This document shows, piece after piece, positions 13,829 through 22,560 of a stretch of 64,000 nucleotides of DNA (position 1 is the first letter of the stretch; every line of letters starts with the position of its first letter). The DNA is from an uncultured Bacteroides sp. GTDB taxonomy: Bacteria; Bacteroidota; Bacteroidia; Bacteroidales; Bacteroidaceae. The translations under genes were made by a program, and so were the position numbers. The notes beneath the pieces were generated by a model, which did not search any database, was not told the origin of the DNA, and worked only from the letters and a program-made list of their open reading frames with translations. The DNA lies in NCBI RefSeq assembly GCF_947632445.1, contig NZ_CANRPM010000002.1, forward strand, positions 35,763 to 99,762, written 5' to 3'.

Positions 13829-16800
13829 TCTTTTTTGGTGTGTATTAGCAGATAAACGATGGGGATGATGAACCCGTTGAGGAAAGTCGACGTTAGCAAA
13901 CCGCCGAGGATAACTTTCGCCATAGGACTTTGTATCTCGTTGCCGGACAGGTCACCGCCTAAGGCTAACGGGATGAGGGCTAAGGCACTGCTCAGGGCCG
14001 TCATTAGGATGGGATTCAATCGGTCGATTGAGCCGCGAATGACACTGTCATGTAACGAGTAGCCTTCTTCGCGCTGCAGGTGGTTGTAATGGCTGATGAG
14101 GAGCATGCCGTTGCGCGTGGCGATGCCGAACAGCGAGATGAAACCAATAATGGCCGGGATGCTCACTTCGCCTGTAGTCAGCAGTAGGGCGAAGACGCCT
14201 CCGATGAGGGCTAACGGCAGGTTGACGAGGATGACGGCGCTCTCTTTGACACTACGAAACTCGTGGTAGAGCAGCAGGAAGATGACGACGATGGACATGA
14301 GCGATGTCAGCAGCAGCGTGCGGCTGGCTGCTTGTTCACTCTCGAACTGGCCACCATACTCCACGTGGTAACCTTCGGGTAACTTTACTTCGGCATTGAT
14401 ACGTGCCTGGATGTCGGTCACTACGGAACGCAGGTCACGGTCGGCCACGTTGGCCGAAATAACAATCTTACGCTTCACGTTCTCACGGCTGATGCTGTTG
14501 GGGCCCATGGAGAAGCGAATATCTGCCACATAGTTCAATGGTACTTGGCGATCGTCGCCCGTGTCAATCATCAGGTCACTTATCTTACCGGTCTGGTCAC
14601 GAAGGTCATCGCGCAGACGGACGGTGAGGTTGAACGATTTGCCCTGCTCATAGACCTGCGACACGGTTTCGCCCGCTAAGCAGGCGTTGACGTATTCTGC
14701 AAATTGGGGCAGAGTAATGCCATAGCGGGCCAACATCTCGCGGCGGGGCGTCAGTGTGAGCTGCGGACGGTCGATCTGCTGCTCCACGGTGAGGTCGGCT
14801 ACACCCTCGACGTTCTGTATCTTGTTTCTGATTTCGTTGGCTATACTGAACATGCGGTTCAGGTCGTCACCAAAAAGCTTGATGGCGATGTTAGCTTTCG
14901 TTCCAGAGAGCATGGCATCGATGCGGTGGCTGATTGGCTGTCCTATTTCAATGTTCACGCCGGACAGGGTACCGAGCTTTTCGCGCACCTCAGCCACCAC
15001 CTCGCTGCGTGAACGGTTTTTTAGTTCGAAGGGCGCCTCGATTTCCGACCCGTTCACACCGCGCGAGTGTTCGTCTAACTCGGCGCGGCCTGTCTTGCGG
15101 GCTACGGTCTGGATTTCGGGCACGGTAAGAAGCAACTCTTCGGCACGGCGTCCGATGGCATTGCTCTCTTCGAGCGAGATACCCGGCAGGGAGGAGAGGT
15201 TGATGGTGAACGACCCTTCATTGAAAGGCGGCAGGAACGAGTGCCCCAAGGTGAAGAACAGGCCCAAGGTAACAGCGAAGAGAGCGACAGTATAACTCAG
15301 TATGGCTCGTTTATGGAGTAACGTTTTTTCGAGTACAACCTTATAGGCTTTCTTCAATGCTTTTGCTATAGCAGAGTCACTTCTTTCTTTTTTCTTATCG
15401 GTAGATTGTTTTTTATCTAAAAGGTAAGAACAGAGTACGGGCGTCAGTGTCAGTGCCACTACCGTCGAGGCGGCCAGGGCGGTAATGAAAGAGATGCCCA
15501 GCGGAACGAGCATACGTCCTTCCATGTCGCTCAAGAAGAATAGGGGCACGAAGCTGACGATGATGATGAGTGTGGAATTGAGGATGGGCATGCGTACCTC
15601 GCGCGAGGCATTGAACACCACTTGAAGCACGGGCAGACGGCGATCTGACGGCAGGAGGCGGTTTTCGTGCAGACGGTGCCAGACGTTCTCTACATCAACG
15701 ATGGCGTCGTCCACCAGCGAACCGATGGCAATGGCCATACCGCCTAAACTCATAGTGTTGATGGTCAGTCCCATGTAGTGGAGCACCAGTACGGATACAA
15801 CCAGCGATAGGGGCAGGGTGACGAGCGAGATAATTGTCGTTTGAACGTTGGATAGGAAGAGGAAGAGCACGATGACCACAAAGATGCCGCCTTCGATGAG
15901 CGACTTGCGCACGTTGCCGATGGAGCTTTCTATGAAGCGGCTCTGGCGGAAGATGTCTGTTGATACTTTCACGTCGGGGGGCAAGTTCTTCTGCAGATCC
16001 TTTAGAGCGGCTTCCAGTTTGCCGGTTAGTTCCAGTGTGCTGGTGGCGGGCTGTTTCGTTACGGTGAGCAACACGGCGGGTTTAGCACGCTCCGAAGCCA
16101 GCCCCAGTTTGGGCGTCTGCGCACCGATGCGTACATCGGCCACGTCTTCCAGTAGGACGGGCAGGCTGGAACCTGTGGCTTGCAGTCCGTCATTTGTGGC
16201 TGTTTTGACTACGGTTTTTCTCAGCAGTTCGGTATTAGTCGTAGCCGTCAGTCCGCGCACAATGTATTCGTTGCCGTATTCGTAGATAACGCCTCCGTTA
16301 GCGTTGAGGTTCATGCCGCGAGTGGCACCGAGCACTTGACCCAGTGTCACGTCGTAGTGGCGCATACGTTCAGGGTCAAGCTGTATCTGATATTCCTTGA
16401 TGTCGCCTCCCAATACGGCTACCTGAGCCACACCGCCCGTTGAGAGCAGACGTGGACGGATGGTCCAGTCGGCTATCGTGCGCAGATCGAGCATGGAGGT
16501 AGAATCGGCCGTGAGACCTACAATCATTATCTCACCCAAGATAGACGACTGCGGCCCCAGTGTCGGTTTGCCCACGCTGGCTGGCAACTCTTCGGCCACA
16601 AGCGAGAGTTTCTCGCTGACAATCTGTCGGGCCAGATAGATATCCGTGTCCCAATCGAATTCCACCCATACCACGGAAAAACTGTGGGTGGACGAGGAAC
16701 GTACGCGGCGCACGTGTGTAGCACCGTTAACGGCAGTCTCAATGGGGAAAGTGACGAGCTGTTCCACTTCCTCGGCCGCCATGCCGTTGGCTTCAGTCAT

Positions 16801-16947
16801 GACGACTACGGTAGGTGCGGTGAGATCGGGGAATACATCCACTTCCGTGTGCATGGCGGTATAGGTACCGCCCACGAGCAACAGCACTGAGGCGACAAGC
16901 ACCAAGATGCGATTCTGTAGGGAGAAATGTATGATATTATTAAGCAT
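13825..16947 (-). CDS. Heavy-metal efflux RND pump (CzcA/CusA family)
   Basis: The 1040-residue inner-membrane pump has the RND plan: 12 membrane helices and two large periplasmic loops. Motifs include DVFPDLTAPTVVVMTEANGM in the first loop, the proton-relay helix 4 sequence GGMAIAIGSLVDDAIVDVEN with paired Asp, and in the second half FISLFGIATRNGMLLISHYN. The N-terminal start MLNNIIHFSLQNRILVL is usual for HME-RND pumps. It uses the proton gradient to expel divalent or monovalent metal from periplasm or cytoplasm. The VDDAIVDVEN form differs from both the classic CzcA (VDGAVVMVEN) and CusA patterns, so I do not assign the metal. Genes either side are the histidine-rich adaptor (18 nt away) and the channel (4-nt overlap). 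Confidence 0.94.
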   Translation of the reverse strand: MLNNIIHFSLQNRILVLVASVLLLVGGTYTAMHTEVDVFPDLTAPTVVVMTEANGMAAEEVEQLVTFPIETAVNGATHVRRVRSSSTHSFSVVWVEFDWDTDIYLARQIVSEKLSLVAEELPASVGKPTLGPQSSILGEIMIVGLTADSTSMLDLRTIADWTIRPRLLSTGGVAQVAVLGGDIKEYQIQLDPERMRHYDVTLGQVLGATRGMNLNANGGVIYEYGNEYIVRGLTATTNTELLRKTVVKTATNDGLQATGSSLPVLLEDVADVRIGAQTPKLGLASERAKPAVLLTVTKQPATSTLELTGKLEAALKDLQKNLPPDVKVSTDIFRQSRFIESSIGNVRKSLIEGGIFVVIVLFLFLSNVQTTIISLVTLPLSLVVSVLVLHYMGLTINTMSLGGMAIAIGSLVDDAIVDVENVWHRLHENRLLPSDRRLPVLQVVFNASREVRMPILNSTLIIIVSFVPLFFLSDMEGRMLVPLGISFITALAASTVVALTLTPVLCSYLLDKKQSTDKKKERSDSAIAKALKKAYKVVLEKTLLHKRAILSYTVALFAVTLGLFFTLGHSFLPPFNEGSFTINLSSLPGISLEESNAIGRRAEELLLTVPEIQTVARKTGRAELDEHSRGVNGSEIEAPFELKNRSRSEVVAEVREKLGTLSGVNIEIGQPISHRIDAMLSGTKANIAIKLFGDDLNRMFSIANEIRNKIQNVEGVADLTVEQQIDRPQLTLTPRREMLARYGITLPQFAEYVNACLAGETVSQVYEQGKSFNLTVRLRDDLRDQTGKISDLMIDTGDDRQVPLNYVADIRFSMGPNSISRENVKRKIVISANVADRDLRSVVTDIQARINAEVKLPEGYHVEYGGQFESEQAASRTLLLTSLMSIVVIFLLLYHEFRSVKESAVILVNLPLALIGGVFALLLTTGEVSIPAIIGFISLFGIATRNGMLLISHYNHLQREEGYSLHDSVIRGSIDRLNPILMTALSSALALIPLALGGDLSGNEIQSPMAKVILGGLLTSTFLNGFIIPIVYLLIHTKKE

Positions 16948-16965
16948 AAGCTTTCTCCTTTCCAG

Positions 16966-18144
16966 TTAGTGTTCATGACTATGAGCCGGTATTGCATTCG
17001 TCGCTCCGGCCAGTTTTACCTGATAGGCACCGCGAACGACGAGGCGGTCGCCTGCTTTCAGCCCGTTGAGTACCTGTACTCGCTGACCGTTATCGGTACC
17101 TAAGGTGACGAGTTGCTTGCGGTAGCACTCCTCATCCAGCTGCAAGTAAACGTAAAAGCTACCCTGCTCTTCGGTCAGGGCTGAGTGAGGCACGCTGATG
17201 ACACCCTCCATCGGACGGGCCAGCAGATAGATTTCGACGAAAGATCCGGGTACTACGTCACCCCGATTGTCGAATTCGAAAGTCACGGGAATGTAGTAGC
17301 TGCTTTCGCCCGAGGTCTTGCCGTAGGACAATAGACGGCCGTTCAGGTCCTGTAGAGCATATACCTTATTATTATAAGGCGTGCAGAAGTTGGCCGAGGT
17401 GATGGCGGGTAGTGAGGCATAATGCTTCTCTGACACGTCGGCACGGAGGAAGAGGCGGCGGTTCTGTGTGATGCTTACCAACGGTTGACCCACGGTGACG
17501 TAGTCGCCTTCCTTCACCAGCAGACTCTTCACATAGCCGTTGATGGGGGCGATGACAGCCTGTCCACGGTCAGTGTGGTTTTTGGCCACGGCCTCGTAGC
17601 TGATTCGGGCGTTCTCATACGCCTGTTTGGCCTGCGCGAAGTCTTTTTCCGATACGATGCGACTCTCCACGAGTACCTGCATGCGTTCGTATTCTTTCTT
17701 TGATACGTCGTAGACTACACGGGCTTTTTGCACGGGGTCACCCTCGGAGATGTTGCCCGATGAGAGCAAGATGAGCGGCATGCCTTCGTGTACACTCATA
17801 CCTTCGATAATTTTCCCCTTGAACGACACGATGCCTGCTACAGTTGCTACGACTACACGTTCGTTGCCTTGTGCGGCCAGTACCTGTCCGCTGGTCTTGA
17901 TGATCTGGGTGAAGCTGCCCGGTTTTATGGTGTCCGTCTCCACGCCTGCGGCCTGCGCCTTGGCAGGCGGCATGACGATTTCGTCCGAGGTACCTTCAGC
18001 ATGGGCGGATTTAGTGTGTGTATCTGCTTCGTGGCTGTGAGCTTCGGTGGCATGGTCGTGCCCTTTATGTTCATGATCGGACTGGGTGTTGCAGGAGCCC
18101 AACGAGCATGCGACGAGGGCTCCCAGAAATATCAGTTTTTTCAT
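16966..18144 (-). CDS. Periplasmic adaptor subunit of the metal RND efflux system, histidine-rich
   Basis: The 392-residue membrane-fusion protein starts with a lipoprotein-type signal (MKKLIFLGALVACSLGSC). Next comes a striking histidine-rich segment (HEHKGHDHATEAHSHEADTH) typical of metal-binding adaptors, then the barrel-sandwich (VVATVAGIVSFKGKIIEGMS), an alpha-helical hairpin (about 145-195), the returning lipoyl strand (APINGYVKSLLVKEGDYVTV), beta-barrel and membrane-proximal domain. It ends AHSHEH, a second histidine cluster. It bridges pump and channel and may hand over metal to the pump. It is the first gene of the operon, with a TATCTTTG box 52 nt upstream. Metal is inferred from histidine content; zinc, cobalt, nickel or copper are all possible. 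Confidence 0.92.
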   Translation of the reverse strand: MKKLIFLGALVACSLGSCNTQSDHEHKGHDHATEAHSHEADTHTKSAHAEGTSDEIVMPPAKAQAAGVETDTIKPGSFTQIIKTSGQVLAAQGNERVVVATVAGIVSFKGKIIEGMSVHEGMPLILLSSGNISEGDPVQKARVVYDVSKKEYERMQVLVESRIVSEKDFAQAKQAYENARISYEAVAKNHTDRGQAVIAPINGYVKSLLVKEGDYVTVGQPLVSITQNRRLFLRADVSEKHYASLPAITSANFCTPYNNKVYALQDLNGRLLSYGKTSGESSYYIPVTFEFDNRGDVVPGSFVEIYLLARPMEGVISVPHSALTEEQGSFYVYLQLDEECYRKQLVTLGTDNGQRVQVLNGLKAGDRLVVRGAYQVKLAGATNAIPAHSHEH

Positions 18145-18195
18145 TGATATATTGGATTAAGTTCTTGCAATATAAATAGATTTGGTTTTCAGTTG

Positions 18196-18203
18196 CAAAG
18201 ATA
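18196..18203 (-). promoter_or_regulatory. Bacteroides -7 box (TATCTTTG) for the metal efflux operon
   Basis: Minus-strand TATCTTTG, 52 nt upstream of the adaptor ATG. An identical box serves the neighbouring DUF6769 gene. Confidence 0.6.
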
Positions 18204-18254
18204 ATGCCAAAAGGCCGCAACTGGGTTGCAATGTGCTGGTGCACACGGCAGCGT

Positions 18255-18674
18255 TTATGCAAGAAGACTGGGAGGAGCCCTTAATCCAGAGGCACGGGCA
18301 ATGTAGACACCGAACAGCGATTCGATGTAGGTGGAATATAAAGCGGTTGAATGAGAATCTGTGTAGGAACACAACAGACTGACGAGCAGACTGAGATCGG
18401 CCGGTTGCAGGACAGGCTGTGACTGGGAAGTTTGACGCTCCACTCGCGGTGTACGCTGGACGAACTGATGGGTAAGGCAACCCTTGTCGTGGCAACAGTT
18501 GGGATGGCCTGCCGGATGGTGGTGATGATTTGTTTTATCGCAATCGATATGCAGGTCATTCTTCAGGCAAATGGCCTCGCTGCCATGATGATGATGAGGT
18601 ATGACGGGCACCGCCAGCATCAAGATGCTGAGCAGAAGTAGCAGTGCGGTAATGTAGGGCTTCCGTATCATCAT
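18255..18674 (-). CDS. Histidine/cysteine-rich DUF6769-type membrane-anchored protein
   Basis: The protein has 139 residues from the ATG at 18674; an in-frame codon at 18707 lies upstream of the promoter box and is rejected. It has one N-terminal hydrophobic helix (YITALLLLLSILMLAVPVI) followed by a remarkable metal-ligand stretch: HHHHGSEAICLKNDLHIDC, then TNHHHHPAGHPNCCHDKGC. The rest is polar and then weakly hydrophobic. I recognise the pattern as DUF6769, seen in Bacteroides beside heavy-metal efflux genes. It lies 110 nt upstream of that operon in the same direction but has its own promoter. A periplasmic metal-sequestering or sensing role is inferred from composition; no function is established to my knowledge. 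Confidence 0.75.
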   Translation of the reverse strand: MMIRKPYITALLLLLSILMLAVPVIPHHHHGSEAICLKNDLHIDCDKTNHHHHPAGHPNCCHDKGCLTHQFVQRTPRVERQTSQSQPVLQPADLSLLVSLLCSYTDSHSTALYSTYIESLFGVYIARASGLRAPPSLLA

Positions 18675-18695
18675 AACGTTCAGCGTGAAGTTGTG

Positions 18696-18703
18696 CAAAG
18701 ATA
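18696..18703 (-). promoter_or_regulatory. Bacteroides -7 box (TATCTTTG) for the DUF6769 gene
   Basis: Minus-strand TATCTTTG located 22 nt before the ATG at 18674. It settles the start. Confidence 0.65.
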
Positions 18704-18710
18704 GCAATTA

Positions 18711-18995
18711 TTTCTTTTCCAATTCGCTAAGTGACTCCATTTTTTTCTTCCCTGAGAATTGTAGTCGGTGTGCGTTTCCAGTTTCTTGTTCAGGTGTTCT
18801 ATCTCGGTCTTCATCTCATACAGGTGGGCAAAGATCAGGGCTGTATGTACCGGCCAAAATCTTCAGCAAGGCGCTTTTGCTTACGTCGTTTTTGTCCATA
18901 AGGGTGATGCCGTCTTTCTTGTTGATTACGAAAGAGATGTCACTGAATGGGGTAGTGCAGCCAAACTCTACGTCCGGTTCATTCATGCTTATCAT
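18711..18995 (-). pseudogene. ABC-F family ATPase relic (N-terminal scraps)
   Basis: On the minus strand from ATG 18995 the frame reads MISMNEPDVEFGCTTPFSDI, SFVINKKDGITLMDKNDVSK and SALLKILAGTYSPD before a stop. This is the start of an ABC-F protein in which the Walker A loop (normally GKNGAGKST) has decayed to DKNDVSKSA. After an internal deletion another frame gives HLYEMKTEIEHLNKKLETHT and DY, matching the helical segment that follows the Walker A region in Bacteroides ABC-F proteins. About 280 bp remain of a gene of about 1.9 kb. ABC-F proteins act on ribosomes; this copy is dead. Confidence 0.62.
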
Positions 18996-19129
18996 ATTAT
19001 AATGTAATGTCTTTGGTTAAGGGAGTAAGGATAATGCAATCCGAACGAAGTGCAAAAGTTTTTTATGTTGCATAACATAGCCTTAAGGTTGTTCTTTTCC
19101 GAAATAATAGCTTCCTTTGAATCAGCATA

Positions 19130-19145
19130 GTTCAGTACAGAAAAA
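19130..19145 (+). promoter_or_regulatory. Candidate FucR operator upstream of fucR
   Basis: GTTCAGTACAGAAAAA sits 18 nt before the fucR ATG. Its core TTCAGTACAGAA is a near-palindrome (TTC-A-GTAC-A-GAA). A close copy lies before fucI. Shared occurrence at both promoters of a GntR-regulated locus suggests autoregulation; this is inference. Confidence 0.5.
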
Positions 19146-19163
19146 CTCAAATTAGTAGGTGTG

Positions 19164-20147
19164 ATGGACGCTAAATGGTTCGGACAACAATCGAGTAAGG
19201 TTACCCAGTTGGCAGACTTGATTAGCCAAGCAATTTCCATGCGGGAGTTTCTTGAAGGGGATTCTTTGCCATCCATCAACGAATTGAGTCGTCGGTATGG
19301 AGTGTCGCGTGATACGGTCTTCAAAGCGTTCTGTGATTTGAGGGAAAGAGGACTTATTGACTCGACTCCTCGTAAGGGTTATTTTGTAACAAACCAGGTC
19401 ACTAATGTGTTGTTGTTGCTGGATCAATATACCCCTTTCAAGGAAACTTTATATAATAGTTTTGCCAAACATCTTCCTGTTAATTATAAGATAGATTTGC
19501 TTTTCCATCAATATAATGAACGTCTTTTCAGTACAATCGTTCGGGAATCCGTCGGAAAATATAGCAAATATGTTGTGATGAATTTTGATAATGAAAGGTT
19601 CAGCACTTCATTGAATAAAATTAACCCTGCTCGTCTGTTATTGCTCGATTTTGGAAAGTTTGAAAAGAATCGCTATTCCTATCTTTGTCAGGATTTTGAT
19701 GAGGCCTTTTATGGGGCTTTGCAACGTTTGAACGATCGCTTTTCTTCGTATCGGAAGTTTGTCTTTCTTTTCCCGTCTTCTTTGAAACATCCTCAAAGCA
19801 GTAAAGACTATTTCTTTTGTTTCTGTCAGGATTACAACCTTTTCGGAAGTGTGGAGGAAGATGTTGAAAGCCTGAAAGTGGAGAAAGGTACGGCCTATTT
19901 GGCGATTAAGCAACAGGATGTGGTGAAAGTGGTGAAACAGGGGCGGCTGACAGGACTGAAATGTGGGAAGGATTTCGGTTTGCTGGCCTATAATGACATT
20001 CCTTCTTATGAAGTGATTGACGAAGGAATTACGGCTTTAACGATTGACTGGGAGCAGATGGGAAATGAAGTGGCGCGGTTTGTGTTAGATAATGCGGTGG
20101 TGCAGAAATATCTGCCTACGGAAGTTAGGCTTCGAAATTCTCTTTGA
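19164..20147 (+). CDS. fucR: GntR-family transcriptional regulator of L-fucose use
   Basis: The 327-residue protein has an N-terminal winged helix typical of GntR (about 8-75: SQAISMREFLEGDSLPSINE, then LSRRYGVSRDTVFKAFCDLR and GLIDSTPRKGYFV). A long C-terminal domain follows that resembles periplasmic-binding/LacI-like effector domains. It lies 87 nt upstream of fucI and in the same direction, the arrangement of B. thetaiotaomicron fucR, whose product represses the fucose operon and is released by L-fucose. The start is taken at ATG 19164; a GTG lies one codon upstream. Candidate operator copies occur before fucR and fucI. Confidence 0.87.
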   Translation: MDAKWFGQQSSKVTQLADLISQAISMREFLEGDSLPSINELSRRYGVSRDTVFKAFCDLRERGLIDSTPRKGYFVTNQVTNVLLLLDQYTPFKETLYNSFAKHLPVNYKIDLLFHQYNERLFSTIVRESVGKYSKYVVMNFDNERFSTSLNKINPARLLLLDFGKFEKNRYSYLCQDFDEAFYGALQRLNDRFSSYRKFVFLFPSSLKHPQSSKDYFFCFCQDYNLFGSVEEDVESLKVEKGTAYLAIKQQDVVKVVKQGRLTGLKCGKDFGLLAYNDIPSYEVIDEGITALTIDWEQMGNEVARFVLDNAVVQKYLPTEVRLRNSL

Positions 20148-20159
20148 TTTTTTGAATGG

Positions 20160-20186
20160 TTTTCAGTACAGTTCAGTGTAGAAAAG
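20160..20186 (+). promoter_or_regulatory. Candidate FucR operator upstream of fucI
   Basis: GTTCAGTGTAGAAAAG (20171-20186) matches 13 of 16 bases of the site before fucR. A second TTTTCAGTACA half lies directly before it (20160-20170), giving a compound site in the 87-nt fucR-fucI gap. Confidence 0.5.
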
Positions 20187-20234
20187 CAGAATGAATAAAC
20201 ATAGAAGATATTGTAGATATAAATAGAACAGTTT

Positions 20235-22010
20235 ATGAAAAAGTATCCTAAAATTGGTATTCGCCCAACCATTGACGGTCGTCAGGGCGGTGTTCGTGAG
20301 AGTTTGGAAGAAAAGACCATGAGCTTGGCAAAAGCAGTGGCCGAGTTAATCAGCAATAACCTGAAGAATGGCGATGGTAGCCCTGTAGAGTGCGTGATAG
20401 CCGACGGAACCATCGGTCGTGTGGCTGAAAGTGCTGCTTGTGCCGAGAAGTTCGAACGCGAAGGCGTAGGCTCTACCATTACCGTCACATCTTGCTGGTG
20501 CTATGGCGCTGAGACGATGGATATGAATCCTTACTACCCGAAAGCCGTGTGGGGATTTAATGGAACAGAGCGTCCGGGTGCCGTTTATCTGGCTGCCGTG
20601 TTGGCCGGTCATGCTCAGAAAGGACTTCCTGCATTCGGCATTTATGGCCGTGATGTACAGGACTTGGATGACAATACGATTCCTGCAGATGTGGCTGAGA
20701 AGATACTCCGCTTTGCACGTGCTGCCCAAGCTGTAGCTACGATGCGTGGCAAATCCTACCTCTCTATGGGTAGCGTGTCTATGGGTATCGCAGGATCTAT
20801 CGTCAATCCAGATTTCTTCCAGGAGTATTTGGGCATGCGTAACGAGTCTGTCGATCTGACCGAAATTATTCGCCGCATGACGGAAGGCATCTACGACAAA
20901 GAAGAATATGTCAAGGCGATGGCTTGGACTGAGAAATATTGTAAAGTGAACGAAGGGGAAGACTTCAAGAACCGTCCTGAGAAACGCAAGACGCGTGAGC
21001 AGAAAGATGCCGACTGGGAGTTCATTGTAAAGATGATGATCATCATGCGCGACCTGATGACAGGCAATCCGAAACTCAGGGAAATGGGCTTCAAGGAAGA
21101 GGCATTGGGTCATAATGCCATCGCCGCAGGTTTCCAAGGCCAGCGTCAGTGGACCGACTTCTATCCCAACGGCGACTATCCAGAAGCTCTGCTCAACACT
21201 TCCTTCGACTGGAATGGCATCCGCGAAGCCTTTGTGTTGGCTACAGAGAACGATGCTTGCAACGGTGTAGCCATGCTTTTCGGCCATCTGCTGACCAATC
21301 GTGCACAAATCTTCTCCGACGTGCGTACCTATTGGAGTCCTGAGGCAGTGAAACGTGTGACAGGTAAGGAATTGACCGGCTTGGCATCCAATGGCATTAT
21401 CCATCTGATAAACTCTGGTGCTACGACGTTGGATGGTTCAGGCCAGTCAGTGGATGAAGTAGGCAATCCCGTGATGAAAGAGCCTTGGAATATGACTCAG
21501 GCCGATGTGGACAACTGTCTGAAGGCCACAACCTGGTATCCTGCCGACCGTGACTACTTCCGTGGAGGTGGCTTCTCGTCCAACTTCCTGTCCAAAGGCG
21601 GTATGCCTGTCACTATGATGCGTCTGAACTTGGTCAAAGGTCTCGGCCCTGTGCTTCAGATAGCAGAAGGATGGACGGTGGACATCGATCCTGAAATCCA
21701 CGAGAAACTGAACATGCGTACCGACCCGACTTGGCCTACGACGTGGTTTGTTCCTCGTCTCTGTGACAAACCTGCTTTCAAGGATGTCTATTCGGTCATG
21801 AATAACTGGGGAGCCAACCATGGTGCTATCAGCTATGGTCACATCGGTTTGGACCTGATAACGCTGGCATCAATGCTGCGTATTCCCGTCTGCATGCACA
21901 ATGTGGAAGACGATAAAATCTTCCGTCCAGCCGCATGGAATGCCTTCGGAATGGATAAGGAAGGGGCCGACTATCGCGCATGCAATGTGTATGGACCGTT
22001 GTATAAATAA
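20235..22010 (+). CDS. fucI: L-fucose isomerase
   Basis: FucI converts L-fucose to L-fuculose in the cytoplasm with Mn2+ and can act on D-arabinose. The 591-residue length is exactly that of the E. coli family. Landmarks are the N-terminal [30 protein letters not shown]-like [20 protein letters not shown], the active-site stretch [20 protein letters not shown] and the C-terminal [20 protein letters not shown]. It is the first structural gene after fucR. In B. thetaiotaomicron it is followed by the aldolase and kinase genes; here it is followed by a mutarotase gene only, so the fuculose formed must be handled by enzymes coded elsewhere. Confidence 0.97.
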   Translation: MKKYPKIGIRPTIDGRQGGVRESLEEKTMSLAKAVAELISNNLKNGDGSPVECVIADGTIGRVAESAACAEKFEREGVGSTITVTSCWCYGAETMDMNPYYPKAVWGFNGTERPGAVYLAAVLAGHAQKGLPAFGIYGRDVQDLDDNTIPADVAEKILRFARAAQAVATMRGKSYLSMGSVSMGIAGSIVNPDFFQEYLGMRNESVDLTEIIRRMTEGIYDKEEYVKAMAWTEKYCKVNEGEDFKNRPEKRKTREQKDADWEFIVKMMIIMRDLMTGNPKLREMGFKEEALGHNAIAAGFQGQRQWTDFYPNGDYPEALLNTSFDWNGIREAFVLATENDACNGVAMLFGHLLTNRAQIFSDVRTYWSPEAVKRVTGKELTGLASNGIIHLINSGATTLDGSGQSVDEVGNPVMKEPWNMTQADVDNCLKATTWYPADRDYFRGGGFSSNFLSKGGMPVTMMRLNLVKGLGPVLQIAEGWTVDIDPEIHEKLNMRTDPTWPTTWFVPRLCDKPAFKDVYSVMNNWGANHGAISYGHIGLDLITLASMLRIPVCMHNVEDDKIFRPAAWNAFGMDKEGADYRACNVYGPLYK

Positions 22011-22029
22011 CCCGTTAGGGTGAAACCAT

Positions 22030-22093
22030 GCTTTCGTACAGATGAAGCCATTGCTTTCTTGAGTAGAGAACGATGCTTTGTCTGTACGAAAGC
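22030..22093 (+). promoter_or_regulatory. Perfect 13-bp stem-loop in the fucI-mutarotase gap
   Basis: GCTTTCGTACAGA (22030-22042) and TCTGTACGAAAGC (22081-22093) pair perfectly around a 38-nt loop. The gap is the place where fucA and fucK stand in B. thetaiotaomicron. It could be an intercistronic stabilising or attenuating hairpin, or an inverted repeat left at a deletion site. Confidence 0.6.
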
Positions 22094-22149
22094 AATACTT
22101 TGTTTCTATCATACCATAATAATGAATCGAATTTAAAAACGAGAACATC

Positions 22150-22539
22150 ATGGACACTCCTCAAGAGGGTTATCGTGTACAGACCTATCATGTACCTGTA
22201 AAAAGATATTGCCAGACACTTGATTTGCGTGACAATCCTGAATTGATAGCCGAATATCGGAAGCGTCATGGTCGTATGGAAGTATGGCCAGAGATATTGG
22301 CGGGTATTCGTGAAGTGGGTATTCTGGAAATGGAAATATATATAGTAGGCACACGCCTTTTTATGATTGTGGAAACACCGCTCGATTTTGATTGGGATAC
22401 GGCGATGGCCCGGCTGGATACGCTGCCTAAGCAACGCGAATGGGAAGCCTACATGTCAGTTTTTCAGCAGGCTGATCCTCAAGCCAGCTCTGCTGGAAAG
22501 TGGAAATTGATGGAACGGATGTTCCATTTGTATGAGTAA
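22150..22539 (+). CDS. L-rhamnose/L-fucose mutarotase-type protein (DUF718)
   Basis: The 129-residue protein has the dimeric alpha-beta barrel form of L-rhamnose mutarotase: VPVKRYCQTLDLRDNPELIA, then EYRKRHGRMEVWPEILAGIR, LEMEIYIVGTRLFMIVETP, and KQREWEAYMSVFQQ. It interconverts alpha and beta anomers of a 6-deoxy-hexose so that the isomerase gets the anomer it needs. The family is annotated for rhamnose, but a member sits in Bacteroides fucose operons, so L-fucose is the likely substrate here. It lies 139 nt after fucI and 21 nt before fucP. Confidence 0.85.
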   Translation: MDTPQEGYRVQTYHVPVKRYCQTLDLRDNPELIAEYRKRHGRMEVWPEILAGIREVGILEMEIYIVGTRLFMIVETPLDFDWDTAMARLDTLPKQREWEAYMSVFQQADPQASSAGKWKLMERMFHLYE

Positions 22540-22560
22540 TAATAAATCCGATAAGAAACC

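Noticed and set aside
18685..19002. 105-codon plus-strand frame
   Set aside because: It is antisense to the ABC-F relic, whose minus-strand frames carry recognisable ABC-F sequence.
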